Origin: Pseudomonadota bacterium
GTDB lineage: Bacteria; Pseudomonadota; Alphaproteobacteria; Caulobacterales; Caulobacteraceae
Direction: 5' to 3'
Length of the DNA: 64,000 nucleotides
Assembly: GCA_020161365.1 (NCBI GenBank)
Contig: JAIUNU010000006.1
Location: 234,966-298,965 of the forward strand
Part shown: positions 33,834 through 43,369 of the stretch, in pieces
Layout: the number at the start of each line of letters is the position of its first letter
Numbering within the stretch: position 1 is the first letter of the stretch
Notes under the pieces: generated by a model
What the model saw: only the letters and a program-made list of their open reading frames with translations
What the model was told of the DNA's origin: nothing
Database searches by the model: none
Position numbers and translations under genes: made by a program

Positions 33834-34016
33834 GCTATCGCGACGGTTTTGGATGTCCGCCAGGACGGTGAAGACTTCGCGGATCTGGGCTCGGCCGGAG
33901 CCGGTCGCCTCACCGCCGGGCGCCTCTCGCGCGCCGCTCTGCAGCACCTCGAACCCGCGATCGAAGGACCGAAATACGCGCTGCGCGCCCCTTTAATCAT
34001 TGAACGCCACGACTGA
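33834..34016 (+). pseudogene. Possible C-terminal coding fragment, unknown
   Basis: A plus frame open from 33834 reads ATVLDVRQDGEDFADLGSAG then AGRLTAGRLSRAALQHLEPA and ends ...LRAPLIIERHD at 34016. It looks protein-like in codon use but has no ATG, no ribosome site and is blocked upstream by a stop. I take it as a possible remnant of a larger gene; I do not recognise the family. Confidence 0.25.
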
Positions 34017-34120
34017 GCTGCTCAAGTCAACGAGTGATCGCCAGAGAGCACACATTGCCCTCCGGAAGGATCAACCGAGCGACCCAGGCGTGCAAAAACC
34101 GCCTCGAGCGCGATCGCGGT

Positions 34121-34474
34121 TTATGCCCGCAGCGTTGTCCAAAGGGATCTCAACACCTTGGCCGATGGCGGCGCTGGGAGATTGGAAGGGTGACTGGCGG
34201 TGAACTCCAGGCCCGCGCTGCGCCCCGAGGCCCAGGCCAATCTGGCTTCGTGAACCATGCCATCGCGCAGCATTAGTAGGCTGAACGGCGGCTGCAGTAG
34301 CGCTGGGCTTTCCAGCTCGATTTCAGCCCCGTGGTCGCTGAGATTGCGCACACCGCATGGCAAAATGACAACGGGGTCCCCCGAGGCGAGCCGGGCGGCC
34401 AAAAGCGTTCGACGCCGCGCTTGGGCTCGACGCTCATTTTTGCGGTCTTCGAGACTGGTAAAAGGACGCGCCAT
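34121..34474 (-). CDS. PilZ-like domain protein
   Basis: The product has 117 residues. The arginine-rich start KNERRAQARRR followed about 30 residues later by GVRNLSDHGAEIEL matches the RxxxR plus [DN]xSxxG pattern of PilZ domains, which bind cyclic di-GMP. The rest forms a small beta barrel (FSLLMLRDGMVHEARLAWASGRSAGLEF). It would act as a cytosolic c-di-GMP receptor in motility or surface attachment. Its 5' end abuts the headless BLUF gene on the other strand, so some upstream DNA may be lost and the natural promoter may be gone. Confidence 0.72.
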   Translation of the reverse strand: MARPFTSLEDRKNERRAQARRRTLLAARLASGDPVVILPCGVRNLSDHGAEIELESPALLQPPFSLLMLRDGMVHEARLAWASGRSAGLEFTASHPSNLPAPPSAKVLRSLWTTLRA

Positions 34475-34882
34475 AGGTCCTTTTATCCGCTGGGCCTTAC
34501 GTCAAGGTTTATAGCTGAGGCTAACCGCAGGGACGGAATCACCGGGTTCCTGCTGTCGGACGGCTATGCGTTTGTTCAGGTTTTGGAAGGACCAGAGAGT
34601 AAGGTGCAAGCGCGCTTCTCCCGCATTTGCGAGGACAGCCGAAATTGTAATCCCCAAGTTCTGGAGGCGAGACCGGCGACCGGAGCGCTCTTTCCGCGCT
34701 GGTCGATGTGCGGCTTGAATCTAACTGGTCGAGACAACGTGGTGCTTCGCCCCGGCCACATCGGCTTCAATCTGCTCGGCGCCACTCCAGGCGCACTGTT
34801 GCAGCATCTACAGACGTTAGCTCAACGTTACGGTCCCGAACTTGAAAAGGCCCACGCGCCCTTGCTGAAGCGTTCCTCTTGA
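34475..34882 (+). pseudogene. BLUF blue-light sensor lacking its N-terminal strand
   Basis: The frame reads RFIAEANRRDGITGFLLSDG, YAFVQVLEGPESKVQARFSR and ICEDSRNCNPQV, then FPRWSMCGLNL: a BLUF flavin domain. The Asn (in AEAN) four residues before ITG and the Gln in FVQVLEG that contact flavin are present. The first strand with its essential Tyr, normally 24 residues before that Asn, is absent; that position falls within sequence antisense to the PilZ start. No ATG lies before the domain. BLUF photochemistry needs the Tyr, so this is likely a dead gene, truncated at a rearrangement near 34450-34500. Confidence 0.6.
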
Positions 34883-35070
34883 CCCGCTGCCATAGGCGCG
34901 TTGCTCAACTGAGCCGCATTCCGTCACGCTACACGCCCAAATTGATCATGTCACTTCTGGGTAGGAACGACTGATCACCGGCCGGGATTTTGGGTACGCT
35001 CGCGCAGCGCTCTTGACCATCATGACCGAGAGGATGACCTATGGTCGCAAGAGATCTCTTGTAGGGGTTC

Positions 35071-36846
35071 GTGAGGGAGCGACGATTGTCCGACATCGGC
35101 AAGTTGCAACCTATTCTCAAGACCGCAATCGACGCCGTGGTCGTGGTGGATGCGCGGGGCTTCATCGTCGACTGGAGCCCGCGCGCCGAGGCGATGTTTG
35201 GTTGGGCGCGGGGTGAGGTCCTCGGGCGATTGCTGGGTGACGTCGTGGCGCCGTCGCCGCTGCGCCAAGCCCATCAACAGGGCTTGGAGCGTTTCGTCGC
35301 TACTAGGGTTAACCGCGTGCTCGACCGAGTTCTTGAACTTGTCGCGCTGCGCCGGACCGGCGTGGAATTTCCGATAGAACTCTCGGTCACCTCTTGGGGC
35401 TCGGATGAGGACCCGCTTTTTCTGGGTTTTATCCGCGACATTTCCGAGCGCCGCGAGACGATCGCAAAGCTCGCCGCGAGCGAAGCCCGCTTTCGCGCGG
35501 CGGTGGATGCTGTGGAGGGCGTGCTTTGGACCAATAACGCCGCAGGCGAGATGACTGGTCCGCAGCCGGCCTGGGAAAAGCTGACAGGGCAACGCCAACC
35601 TGAGTACCAGGGCTTTGGCTGGGCGCGAGCAATCCACCCCGATGACGCCCAGCCGACCATCGATGCTTGGCTAGTCGCCGTCGCCGAACGCCGCCCGTTC
35701 CTGTTCGAACACCGCGTGCGCCGTCACGATGGGGTCTGGCGGACCTTCCAGATCCGTGCGGTGCCGGTGGTGGAGCCTGACGATACGGTTCGCGAATGGG
35801 TCGGCGTCCATACCGACATCACCGAGCAGAGGGTCGCCGACGCAAAGCTGCGGGAGAGCGAGGCCCGTTTCCGAGTGATGGCCGACGCAGCGCCTGCCCC
35901 TGTCTGGATGACGACCGCAGAGGGTGGCGTTGAGTTTGTTAATCAAGCCTTCGCCGACTTCGCCGGGCTAGATCGAGCCGGCCTGTTAGGAAATGCTTGG
36001 ATCAGCCTGATCCATCCCGACGACATCGCCGACGTCTTGGCGCGGCGTATGGAAGCGCGTTCGACGCTAGCGTCTTACAGCTTCGAGGCGCGGTTCCAAT
36101 CAGGCCAGGGAACTTACCGGTGGATGCTCGCCAATGCCCGCCCTCGGTTCGATGAGGCGGATCGGTTTATAGGCTATCTGGGAATGGCCATGGACCTGAC
36201 AGAGATAAAACAAGCTCAGATCCATCAACAGTTGTTGATCAATGAACTCAACCACCGGGTTAAGAACACTTTGGCGGCGATCCAGTCGATCGCCCGACAG
36301 ACCTTGAAGCCGGGCGAAACCCCGCCGCAGGTTCGCGAACACCTCTTCGATCGCCTGATGGCGATGTCTGCGGCCCACGATGTTCTGACGCGCGAGAACT
36401 GGTCCAGCGCCAGCGTCGAGGATGTCGCGCGACAGGCCGCGCGTCCCTTCATCGGAAGTGGCGATACAGAGCGCGTGATCCTGACTGGGCCTGCGATGCG
36501 GGTCGCCCCCAGTGCAGCCCTAGCCCTTGCTCTGGCGCTCCACGAACTGGGCACCAATGCAGTTAAGTATGGCGCGCTTTCGACGCCAACGGGGGTTGTG
36601 CGGGTCGAATGGTCGCGAACCGCCGCTGGCCTGGGCGCCCTAACATGGCGGGAAACGGGCGGTCCGCCAGTAGGCCCGCCAGCGCGAAGAGGTTTCGGGA
36701 CGCGGCTCCTGAGCGGGGGCCTCGCGCCCGACTTAGGTGGTCGCCCCGAACTGATCTTCGCTCCGGAAGGCGTCGAAGCACGATTGGCGTTCAGACTTGA
36801 AGCCGAAAACGACAAGGATTGGAGCACAACTTGCAACGAAACATAG
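35071..36846 (+). CDS. Triple-PAS sensor kinase of the HWE family
   Basis: This 591-residue soluble protein starts at GTG 35071 with AGGGG upstream; an ATG farther upstream runs into a stop. Three PAS domains (about 12-125, 135-255, 260-385) precede an HWE kinase core: phospho-acceptor His395 in NELNHRVKNTLAAIQSIARQ, and ATPase segment with ALHELGTNAVKYGALS, WRETGGP and FGTRLL. HWE kinases lack the usual F-box and signal to stand-alone receivers, often in light or general stress responses of alphaproteobacteria. A BLUF remnant lies just upstream, and a receiver gene (40429) follows downstream. The input signal is unknown. Confidence 0.93.
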   Translation: MRERRLSDIGKLQPILKTAIDAVVVVDARGFIVDWSPRAEAMFGWARGEVLGRLLGDVVAPSPLRQAHQQGLERFVATRVNRVLDRVLELVALRRTGVEFPIELSVTSWGSDEDPLFLGFIRDISERRETIAKLAASEARFRAAVDAVEGVLWTNNAAGEMTGPQPAWEKLTGQRQPEYQGFGWARAIHPDDAQPTIDAWLVAVAERRPFLFEHRVRRHDGVWRTFQIRAVPVVEPDDTVREWVGVHTDITEQRVADAKLRESEARFRVMADAAPAPVWMTTAEGGVEFVNQAFADFAGLDRAGLLGNAWISLIHPDDIADVLARRMEARSTLASYSFEARFQSGQGTYRWMLANARPRFDEADRFIGYLGMAMDLTEIKQAQIHQQLLINELNHRVKNTLAAIQSIARQTLKPGETPPQVREHLFDRLMAMSAAHDVLTRENWSSASVEDVARQAARPFIGSGDTERVILTGPAMRVAPSAALALALALHELGTNAVKYGALSTPTGVVRVEWSRTAAGLGALTWRETGGPPVGPPARRGFGTRLLSGGLAPDLGGRPELIFAPEGVEARLAFRLEAENDKDWSTTCNET

Positions 36847-37235
36847 TCGCGGCGACGCCTAGCGCCCACAGGAAAAATAACACGCAAAAATTCTATAAAC
36901 TCCAAAATATCGGGATACTAATTCAAAAATTGGAAAATATATTCACAATATAATTGTCTATATTTATCAAACATTTTCTCACATTTATATTTAAGAATAT
37001 AAACTGTTGCGGTGATAATTTACCCCGCTGCATGAGGCTCTCCTTCACAAGCCCGCCACCGAAGCTCGCCTCATTGCGAGGCTTGCAAAGACCGCACAAG
37101 CGCCCCGTCTATGAAATTTTGGCGGCTCAGCTGCGCCCTGTCGACATTGGCGATTCCAGGCAGCGTCATCGCGCCACATGAGGGCATTAACCCTCTGACG
37201 GCGCCTTTGCCTTAGAGTTTACGCAAACGATTGAC
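36847..37235. other. A+T-rich intergenic region
   Basis: Nearly 390 bases without a gene. Bases 36880-37015 are strikingly A+T-rich for this replicon and hold only very short frames. The remainder returns to normal GC content. The region should contain the promoter of the GAF/PAS hybrid kinase; no defined box could be fixed. The rich A+T block may be a foreign-DNA silencing target or scar. Confidence 0.45.
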
Positions 37236-40200
37236 ATGGAGCATGCGATGGAGGCCCGAGAGGCGCTCAGGATAGAGGCCTTGCGGTCTTTTGCCGTGCT
37301 CGATGCGCAAGCCGACGCGGCGATACACCGCTTGGCTCAGCTAGCCCAAAGCCTGTTCGACGCGCCGATCGCGCTGGTTTCGCTGGTCGACGAAGACCGC
37401 CAATGGTTCAAGGCTCGCCTTGGTCTTGAGGCCCCCGAAACCCCTCGCGACCACGCCTTTTGCGCGCACACCATCACCCAAGCGCCCGAGACTGTGATGG
37501 TCGTTGAGGACGCCACAGCTGACCCCCGTTTCGCGGACAACCCACTGGTGACAGGCGCACCGGATATCCGCTTTTATGCAGGCGCGACCCTGAGCACAAA
37601 GGAAGGACATAATCTCGGGACGCTTTGCGTGATTGACACCAAGCCCCGCCCCCGTCCTGATGAAGCGGCCTTGGAGCGATTGAAGCTCCTAGCGCGCATC
37701 GTCGTTGACGAGTTCGAGCTGGCCAAGGCGCACCGGCAAACCCGGGAGAAACAGCGCCTGCTCGAACTTGCTGAAACTATGGCGGGAGTAGGTTACTGGC
37801 GCCTAGAGTTGGACAACAACACCGTCACATGGTCGGATGCTGTCTATGCGATCCACGGCCTAAGCCGTGACACTTTTGACCCCAACCTCGACGACGCGGT
37901 CGCCTTCTACCATCCCGACGACCGCGAACTTGTCCGACGCCATCTGGCGTCGGCCCTGGATACCCAAACAAGCTTCGATTTTCAGTTGCGATTGATTCGC
38001 GCCGACGGCGCCTTACGCTACGTCATCAGCCGCGGCGTGTGCGAACTGGCTGACAATGGTCGCGCCGCGGCACTGTTTGGAGTGTTTCAGGATGTCACAG
38101 AAACTGTCGAGACGATTGAAACGCTGCGGCGGCGTAGGAGCCGCTATCGCCTGGTTACCGAGCATGCTGGCGACGTGATCACGCGCTACGACTTTCACGG
38201 ACAAGGCCGTTTTATCTCACCCGCAATCGAGAAGTTACTGGGCTATACCGTCGCGGAAACGGCAGGCCTTACAGTGCCCTCTGTTCTGCACCCCGATGAT
38301 CGCGAAGCGGTGATGGCGGTGTTCGCAAGCATGTCACGCGGCCTGGACCAGCAGACGATCCAACATCGATCACGTCACAAATACGGCCACTATGTATGGG
38401 TCGAATCCAATCTTCGGCTCGTCCGCGAGAATGATGGGACGCCGCGTGAAATCGTCTCGGTGTCACGCGACATCTCGGACCGCAAAGCGCTCGAGCTCGA
38501 CCTGATCACCGCGCGCGACGATGCGCGTGAACAGGCCCAGCGGGCCTTGCTCGCCGAGGACATTGGCGGGCTTGGCCACTGGCGTTATGATCTTCGCTCG
38601 CGTCATCTCGATGTCTCACGAAAGATGTTCGAGATCTACGGCTTGCCTTGTGTGGCGCGTCCCGAGATGGCCGCATTTAATGAATGTATCCACCCGGACG
38701 AGCGCGCATGGACGCTCAAGCGTATCGCAGAGCGCCTCAAGACTGGCGAACCAGACTACAACGTCCTGACGCGAATCGTGCGCCCCGATGGCCAGGAGCG
38801 GTGCGTATCGGGCAGTTCGGTCACCCTCTATGGAGCAGACGGCGCGGCGGCCTTTATGATGGGGACGGTTCGCGACGTCACCGATGAGCGCCAAGTCCAG
38901 GTCGCCTTAGCTGAGAGTGAGGCGCGTTACCGACTGCTCGCCGACAACGCCAGCGACATGATCGCGAGCTTCAAGCCCACTGGGGAAATCAGCTTCATTT
39001 CGCCAGCCTGCAAGAACGTTCTTGGCTACCAGCCCGACGAAATGGTCGGTCGACGGGTCGCCGACTTCACCCATCCTGACGATCGCCAACCCATGGCCGA
39101 CTACTACGCAGACCTCATCCGAAGGGGCCCTGGCTCCGTTTCTGAGCCGTACGAGTTCCGAGCCCAACACAAGAGTGGTCACTGGGTTTGGTTGGAAGGC
39201 CAGCCTAAGATCTTCTTCAACGCGAAGGGGGCCATGGTCGCGATTCAAGACGTGGCGCGGGAGATCACGGCGCGCAAGGCGCTGGAGGCTTCTTTGGTTG
39301 AGGCGCGCGCACAGGCAGAAACCGCCGCCGCCGTGAAGTCAGAATTCCTCTCCAATATGAGTCATGAGCTGCGGACGCCGCTGACGGCCGTGCTCGGCTT
39401 TTCCCGCCTCATTGAAGGGCAGCCTGAGCTATCTGACTCGACCCGCCGCTTTGTTGATCGCGTATCTAACGCTGGCCAGGCGCTACTTTCGACGGTCAAT
39501 GACATCCTAGATTTTTCCAAACTCGAAGCTGGCCAAGTCGAAATCAAGCTATGTGCGACCAATGCTCGGCAGGTGATTGAAGACGCCGTAGATCTTTTCA
39601 CGTGCCAAGCGCAAGAAAAACGCATCGACCTTGAATTGAAAGGCTTGGAGACTCTCCCACCGGCTCTAATGTTGGCGCCTGAACGCGTGCGACAAATACT
39701 ACTCAACCTCGTTGGCAACGCTATTAAGTTCACTGACGAGGGTAAGGTGGCTGTCGAGGTTTTCTGGAACCCTTCAGCGGGACGCCTACGCACGTGTGTG
39801 AAGGACACCGGCGCGGGCATTCCGGCCGATCGGCTCGACCAGCTCTTCAAGCGTTTCTCGCAAATAGACGGATCTTCGACACGGCGCCACGGAGGCACGG
39901 GACTGGGCTTGGCCATCTGCAAGGGGCTGGCCGAGGCTATGAGCGGTCAGATCGGCGTTGAAAGCGCAGAGGGACAAGGCAGCAGCTTTTGGTTCGAGAT
40001 CCCGACTGAAGCAATCGATAGCGCGGTGGAGGCCAAGGCCGATACTGACCGCGCCCTCATTCCGGAGGCGAGCCGCGTCTTGGTGGTGGACGACAATCCG
40101 GTCAACCGCGATCTTGTCCGTACGATTCTGCGCGCGCTTGGCGCGGAAGTTACCGAGGCCCCGGATGGTGAAAACGCCGTGCGTTTGGCCCAGGTTGAGC

Positions 40201-40439
40201 CCTTTGACGTCATCTTGATGGATCTACGGATGCCTGGGATCGGCGGACTTGCCGCCGCCCAACAGGTTCGTCAAGACGACCTCAACGGCAATGTGCCCAT
40301 CATTGCGTTTTCGGCCGATATCACCCAAGCCCCGTCGGACGTGTTCAACGGAGCTGTGTCTAAACCCCTGGAGACGGCTGCGCTGGTGGCGGAAATCGCT
40401 CGTGTTCTTCAACCAACTGAGTTCGACCATGCCGCTTGA
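37236..40439 (+). CDS. GAF-multi-PAS hybrid histidine kinase with receiver
   Basis: This 1067-residue soluble hybrid kinase has a GAF domain (about 15-165; RQWFKARLGLEAPETPRDHAF, GTLCVIDTKPR), then four PAS domains (about 175-295, 300-420, 430-550, 555-680), HisKA with His710 in NMSHELRTPLTAVL, ATPase domain (NLVGNAIKFTDEGK, DTGAGIP, GTGLGLAICKGLAEAMSG) and a full receiver with Asp996 in VILMDLRMPG. The second ATG (37248) has a better ribosome site (GGAG) than the first. It overlaps the next receiver gene by 11 bases, suggesting a kinase-to-receiver relay. Unlike the kinases near 8.7 kb, its receiver is complete. Confidence 0.93.
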   Translation: MEHAMEAREALRIEALRSFAVLDAQADAAIHRLAQLAQSLFDAPIALVSLVDEDRQWFKARLGLEAPETPRDHAFCAHTITQAPETVMVVEDATADPRFADNPLVTGAPDIRFYAGATLSTKEGHNLGTLCVIDTKPRPRPDEAALERLKLLARIVVDEFELAKAHRQTREKQRLLELAETMAGVGYWRLELDNNTVTWSDAVYAIHGLSRDTFDPNLDDAVAFYHPDDRELVRRHLASALDTQTSFDFQLRLIRADGALRYVISRGVCELADNGRAAALFGVFQDVTETVETIETLRRRRSRYRLVTEHAGDVITRYDFHGQGRFISPAIEKLLGYTVAETAGLTVPSVLHPDDREAVMAVFASMSRGLDQQTIQHRSRHKYGHYVWVESNLRLVRENDGTPREIVSVSRDISDRKALELDLITARDDAREQAQRALLAEDIGGLGHWRYDLRSRHLDVSRKMFEIYGLPCVARPEMAAFNECIHPDERAWTLKRIAERLKTGEPDYNVLTRIVRPDGQERCVSGSSVTLYGADGAAAFMMGTVRDVTDERQVQVALAESEARYRLLADNASDMIASFKPTGEISFISPACKNVLGYQPDEMVGRRVADFTHPDDRQPMADYYADLIRRGPGSVSEPYEFRAQHKSGHWVWLEGQPKIFFNAKGAMVAIQDVAREITARKALEASLVEARAQAETAAAVKSEFLSNMSHELRTPLTAVLGFSRLIEGQPELSDSTRRFVDRVSNAGQALLSTVNDILDFSKLEAGQVEIKLCATNARQVIEDAVDLFTCQAQEKRIDLELKGLETLPPALMLAPERVRQILLNLVGNAIKFTDEGKVAVEVFWNPSAGRLRTCVKDTGAGIPADRLDQLFKRFSQIDGSSTRRHGGTGLGLAICKGLAEAMSGQIGVESAEGQGSSFWFEIPTEAIDSAVEAKADTDRALIPEASRVLVVDDNPVNRDLVRTILRALGAEVTEAPDGENAVRLAQVEPFDVILMDLRMPGIGGLAAAQQVRQDDLNGNVPIIAFSADITQAPSDVFNGAVSKPLETAALVAEIARVLQPTEFDHAA

Positions 40440-40851
40440 AACCCGTCGCCGGAGGATCTTCATCGCCGAAGATGATCGCAATCTATTGGAACTCCTGACG
40501 ACGCGGCTCGCCCTCGCCGGCTATGACCCCGCCTACGGCCGCGACGGCTGGGAGGCGTTGGACGGGATCCATAATACCCGGCCAGCCGCCATCGTCTTAG
40601 ATGTCAACATGCCGAGATTGGACGGCTTTGGCGTGCTACGTCACCTAAAGAAGAGCCCCAATGTCGCGGGTATCCCGGTGATGATGCTGACTGCGCGCAA
40701 TGCGCCCGGCGATATCAGAGAGGCGCTGGCGCTTGGCGCGCGTGACTATCTAGCCAAGCCCTTCACCGATGCGCAGTTACTGGCGCGCTTGGCGCGCCTG
40801 CTACGTCCGCGCCCCTCATCCCCGCCCACCAAGGAGAGTGTGCTGATCTGA
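40429..40851 (+). CDS. Single-domain response regulator paired with the hybrid kinase
   Basis: The product has 140 residues and starts at an ATG within the end of the kinase gene (11-base overlap). It is a CheY-like receiver only: IFIAEDDRNLLELL, phospho-acceptor Asp58 in AIVLDVNMPRLDGFGV, MMLTARN and YLAKPFTDAQLL. No output domain, so it works by protein contact or as a relay intermediate. Longer frames starting earlier are other-frame readings of the kinase. The pair probably forms a relay with DNA-binding or enzymatic outputs encoded elsewhere. Confidence 0.9.
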   Translation: MPLETRRRRIFIAEDDRNLLELLTTRLALAGYDPAYGRDGWEALDGIHNTRPAAIVLDVNMPRLDGFGVLRHLKKSPNVAGIPVMMLTARNAPGDIREALALGARDYLAKPFTDAQLLARLARLLRPRPSSPPTKESVLI

Positions 40852-41140
40852 GACCTAGATCAGGACGGCTGTGCTGGGCAAAATTCGGAATGGCCTAACT
40901 TACAGCGCGTGGGCCGCTACACGGCCAACTGAGGTGGTGTCCCATCCGACGGTTCGGTCTGAGAACGCAAACCTCGCCTAGCGGCAGGGCCGCCAACGGC
41001 TGATTTGCTTCCTTCCTGACGACTACGCAATCTAACTCGCCAACGTACGGCAGTGGTTCCGCCTAGAGGTGCCCTGGGTCGCTGTACCCAACAAGCCAGG
41101 CGCAGGCCGCCTAGGGCACCCCCCTAAGGGCCCGGCAAGT
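40852..41140. other. Intergenic region before TonB-receptor operon 2
   Basis: About 290 bases without a coding frame. Several G/C-rich inverted segments occur (for example CCTAGGGCACCCCCCTAAGG near 41111-41130), but none is followed by a T-run. The Fur-like site and the promoter of the receptor lie at the right edge. Confidence 0.4.
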
Positions 41141-41157
41141 TTGCAATTAACTCGCAA
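41141..41157. promoter_or_regulatory. Fur-like operator of TonB-receptor operon 2
   Basis: TTGCAATTAACTCGCAA is a palindrome with TTGC/GCAA ends, 14 bases before the first possible receptor start. It matches 14 of 17 positions of the site at 28470-28486. The shared element predicts common, probably iron-responsive, control of both receptor operons. Confidence 0.62.
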
Positions 41158-41170
41158 TCTTATATGAGCA

Positions 41171-43369
41171 ATGCAACTTGCTTACCTGCCGAGGCTCCAA
41201 ATGATCTGCTCGTTCCCCGCCCGCACCTCCGTGCGCCGCCTCGCCCTTTCGAGCTTGAGCCTTTGGACCCTGGCCACAGCGGTGCAAGCTAAAGAGGCGC
41301 AGGGGCCCGAGCGCACAGAACTGGACCAGGTGGTGATCACTGCGGCGCGCACGAACCTCCCCGCTAACGCCCTGCCCCTGACCGTGGATGTGATCGACAA
41401 TGAGCGCCTGTCTCAGCAGGTCAGCGTGAGCGGGTCGATTATCGATGCGATCTCGACTCTCTCGCCGTCGTTTTCTCCGACCCGTCAAAAGCTGTCGGGG
41501 GCCGGCGAGACCTTGCGCGGCCGCTCGCCGCTCTACGCCATCAACGGCATCCCCCAATCGACCCCGATCCGCGACGGCTCGCGCGACGGCTACACTATCG
41601 ATCCGTTCTTCATCGACCGCGTGGAGCTGATCTACGGCTCCAACGCCCTGCAGGGCATCGGCGCCACTGGCGGCGTGGTAAACCAAGTGACGGTCGGCGC
41701 GCCCAAGGAAGACGGCGTCTCAGGCCGCTCCCTGATTCAGACCACAGCGGGCCATGATCTCGGCGACACGGTCGGCGGCAAGGTCGCGGGCCTGGTCGGC
41801 TGGCGGGACGGCGCGTTCGACGCCACCGCCGGCGTCGCCTACGAGACCCGCGGCGCCTTCTACGACGCCAATGGCCGTCGCATCGGCATGGACAACACAC
41901 AAGGCGATGTCCAAGATTCCAAGACCCTGTCCTTGTTCGCGCGTCTGGGCTGGCAGCTAAATGAGGCGACCCGGTTCGACATCATCGGCAGCCGCTTTGA
42001 GCTGAAAGGTGACGGGGACTATGTGACCGTGACCGGCACGGCCGCGGCCCCGACGGATGGCAATCGCGCCGCGCGCCGGCCAACCACCGCCTATCGCGGC
42101 GTTGTTCCCGGTGTTCCTGCATCGAACCGGGTCGAGACCTTGTCGGCCTCGCTGACCAGCGACGTCTACGGCGGCGCCCTGAACGCGCAGCTGTTCTTCA
42201 ACCGCTCGCGTGACACCTTCGGCGGCGATATCAGCACCACCTTCCAGGATGCGCGCCTCGCGCCGCTCGGCACGCTGTTTGACCAGTCCTCGAACCGTTC
42301 GCGCAAGCTGGGCGCGCGCGCCAGCTATGAGCGCGCCGTGCCGGGGATCGAGGGCCTGACCGCCACCGCTGGCCTGGACGCCCTGACCGACACGACCGCG
42401 CAACTGCTGACCGCCACGGGCCGCGCCTGGGTGCCGCCCACCAAGTTCAGGAGCCTCGCGCCGTTCTTGCAGGGCAACTACGCTCTGCTGGACGGTCGGC
42501 TGCGCCTGGCCGGCGGCGTGCGCTTCGAGAACGTTCAGCTGAAGGTGGACGATTTCACGACCCTGGCTTCCTACGGCTCGCGTCAGGTCGGCGGCGGTGA
42601 TCCAGAGTTCAAGGCCACGCTGGCCAATGGCGGGGTGGTGTTCGAAGCCGCAAAGGGCGTGCGTGTCTATGGCAGCTACGCCGAGGGCTACACCGTGCCG
42701 GATGTCGGCCGCATTCTGCGGGCCATCAACATCAACAATGTCGACGTCGACACCTATCTGGCCGTCGAGCCGATCGTCTCCAACAATCGCGAGCTGGGCG
42801 CTGAGGTCAAGCGCGGTCCCTTCGACGCCAGCGTCGCGTACTTCTGGTCGAAGTCGAAGCTGGGCCAGTTCCTCGTCCGCAACACTGACGGCGTCTTTGA
42901 CGTGCAGCGCCAAGGCGTCGCTATTGAGGGCTTGGAGGCCAATGTGAAGGCCCGCACCCCCGTCCCTGGTCTAGACGTTTCGGCGGGCTATGCCCGCTTG
43001 CGTGGCCAGACGGACACCAACCGAGACGGCAAGGTCGACACCGATCTGGACGGCGCCAACATCTCGCCCGACCGCCTCAACCTGGCGGCCGACTACCAGA
43101 TCGGCAAATGGGCCCTGCGTCTGCAGATGCAAAAGTACATGTCGCGCAACATGCAGCGCGCGCTCGTGAAGGATGACTTCGAGGGCTACACGCTTGTCGA
43201 CGCTCTAGTCCGCTACCAGCTGGGGGCTGGCGCGGTGTCGCTGGGCGTACAGAACCTCTTGGACAAGCAGTACATCTCCTACAATTCGGACACCACGCTG
43301 CCGGCCAAGGACAAGTTCTACGCTGGCCGCGGCCGTACCGTGACGCTGGGCTGGGAAGCGCGCTTCTGA
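41171..43369 (+). CDS. TonB-dependent outer-membrane receptor (siderophore-type)
   Basis: The product has 732 residues; the ATG at 41171 or the one ten codons later (MICSFPARTSVRR) may start it, the latter giving a better signal peptide ending near AVQAKE. A TonB-box-like LDQVVITAAR is followed by a plug (LRGRSPLYAINGIPQSTPIR, DRVELIYGSNALQGIGATGG) and a barrel ending TVTLGWEARF. The form resembles receptors for ferric siderophores. It overlaps the next PepSY gene by one base. The pair is a second, non-identical copy of the receptor/PepSY arrangement at 28.5-33 kb. Confidence 0.9.
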   Translation: MQLAYLPRLQMICSFPARTSVRRLALSSLSLWTLATAVQAKEAQGPERTELDQVVITAARTNLPANALPLTVDVIDNERLSQQVSVSGSIIDAISTLSPSFSPTRQKLSGAGETLRGRSPLYAINGIPQSTPIRDGSRDGYTIDPFFIDRVELIYGSNALQGIGATGGVVNQVTVGAPKEDGVSGRSLIQTTAGHDLGDTVGGKVAGLVGWRDGAFDATAGVAYETRGAFYDANGRRIGMDNTQGDVQDSKTLSLFARLGWQLNEATRFDIIGSRFELKGDGDYVTVTGTAAAPTDGNRAARRPTTAYRGVVPGVPASNRVETLSASLTSDVYGGALNAQLFFNRSRDTFGGDISTTFQDARLAPLGTLFDQSSNRSRKLGARASYERAVPGIEGLTATAGLDALTDTTAQLLTATGRAWVPPTKFRSLAPFLQGNYALLDGRLRLAGGVRFENVQLKVDDFTTLASYGSRQVGGGDPEFKATLANGGVVFEAAKGVRVYGSYAEGYTVPDVGRILRAININNVDVDTYLAVEPIVSNNRELGAEVKRGPFDASVAYFWSKSKLGQFLVRNTDGVFDVQRQGVAIEGLEANVKARTPVPGLDVSAGYARLRGQTDTNRDGKVDTDLDGANISPDRLNLAADYQIGKWALRLQMQKYMSRNMQRALVKDDFEGYTLVDALVRYQLGAGAVSLGVQNLLDKQYISYNSDTTLPAKDKFYAGRGRTVTLGWEARF

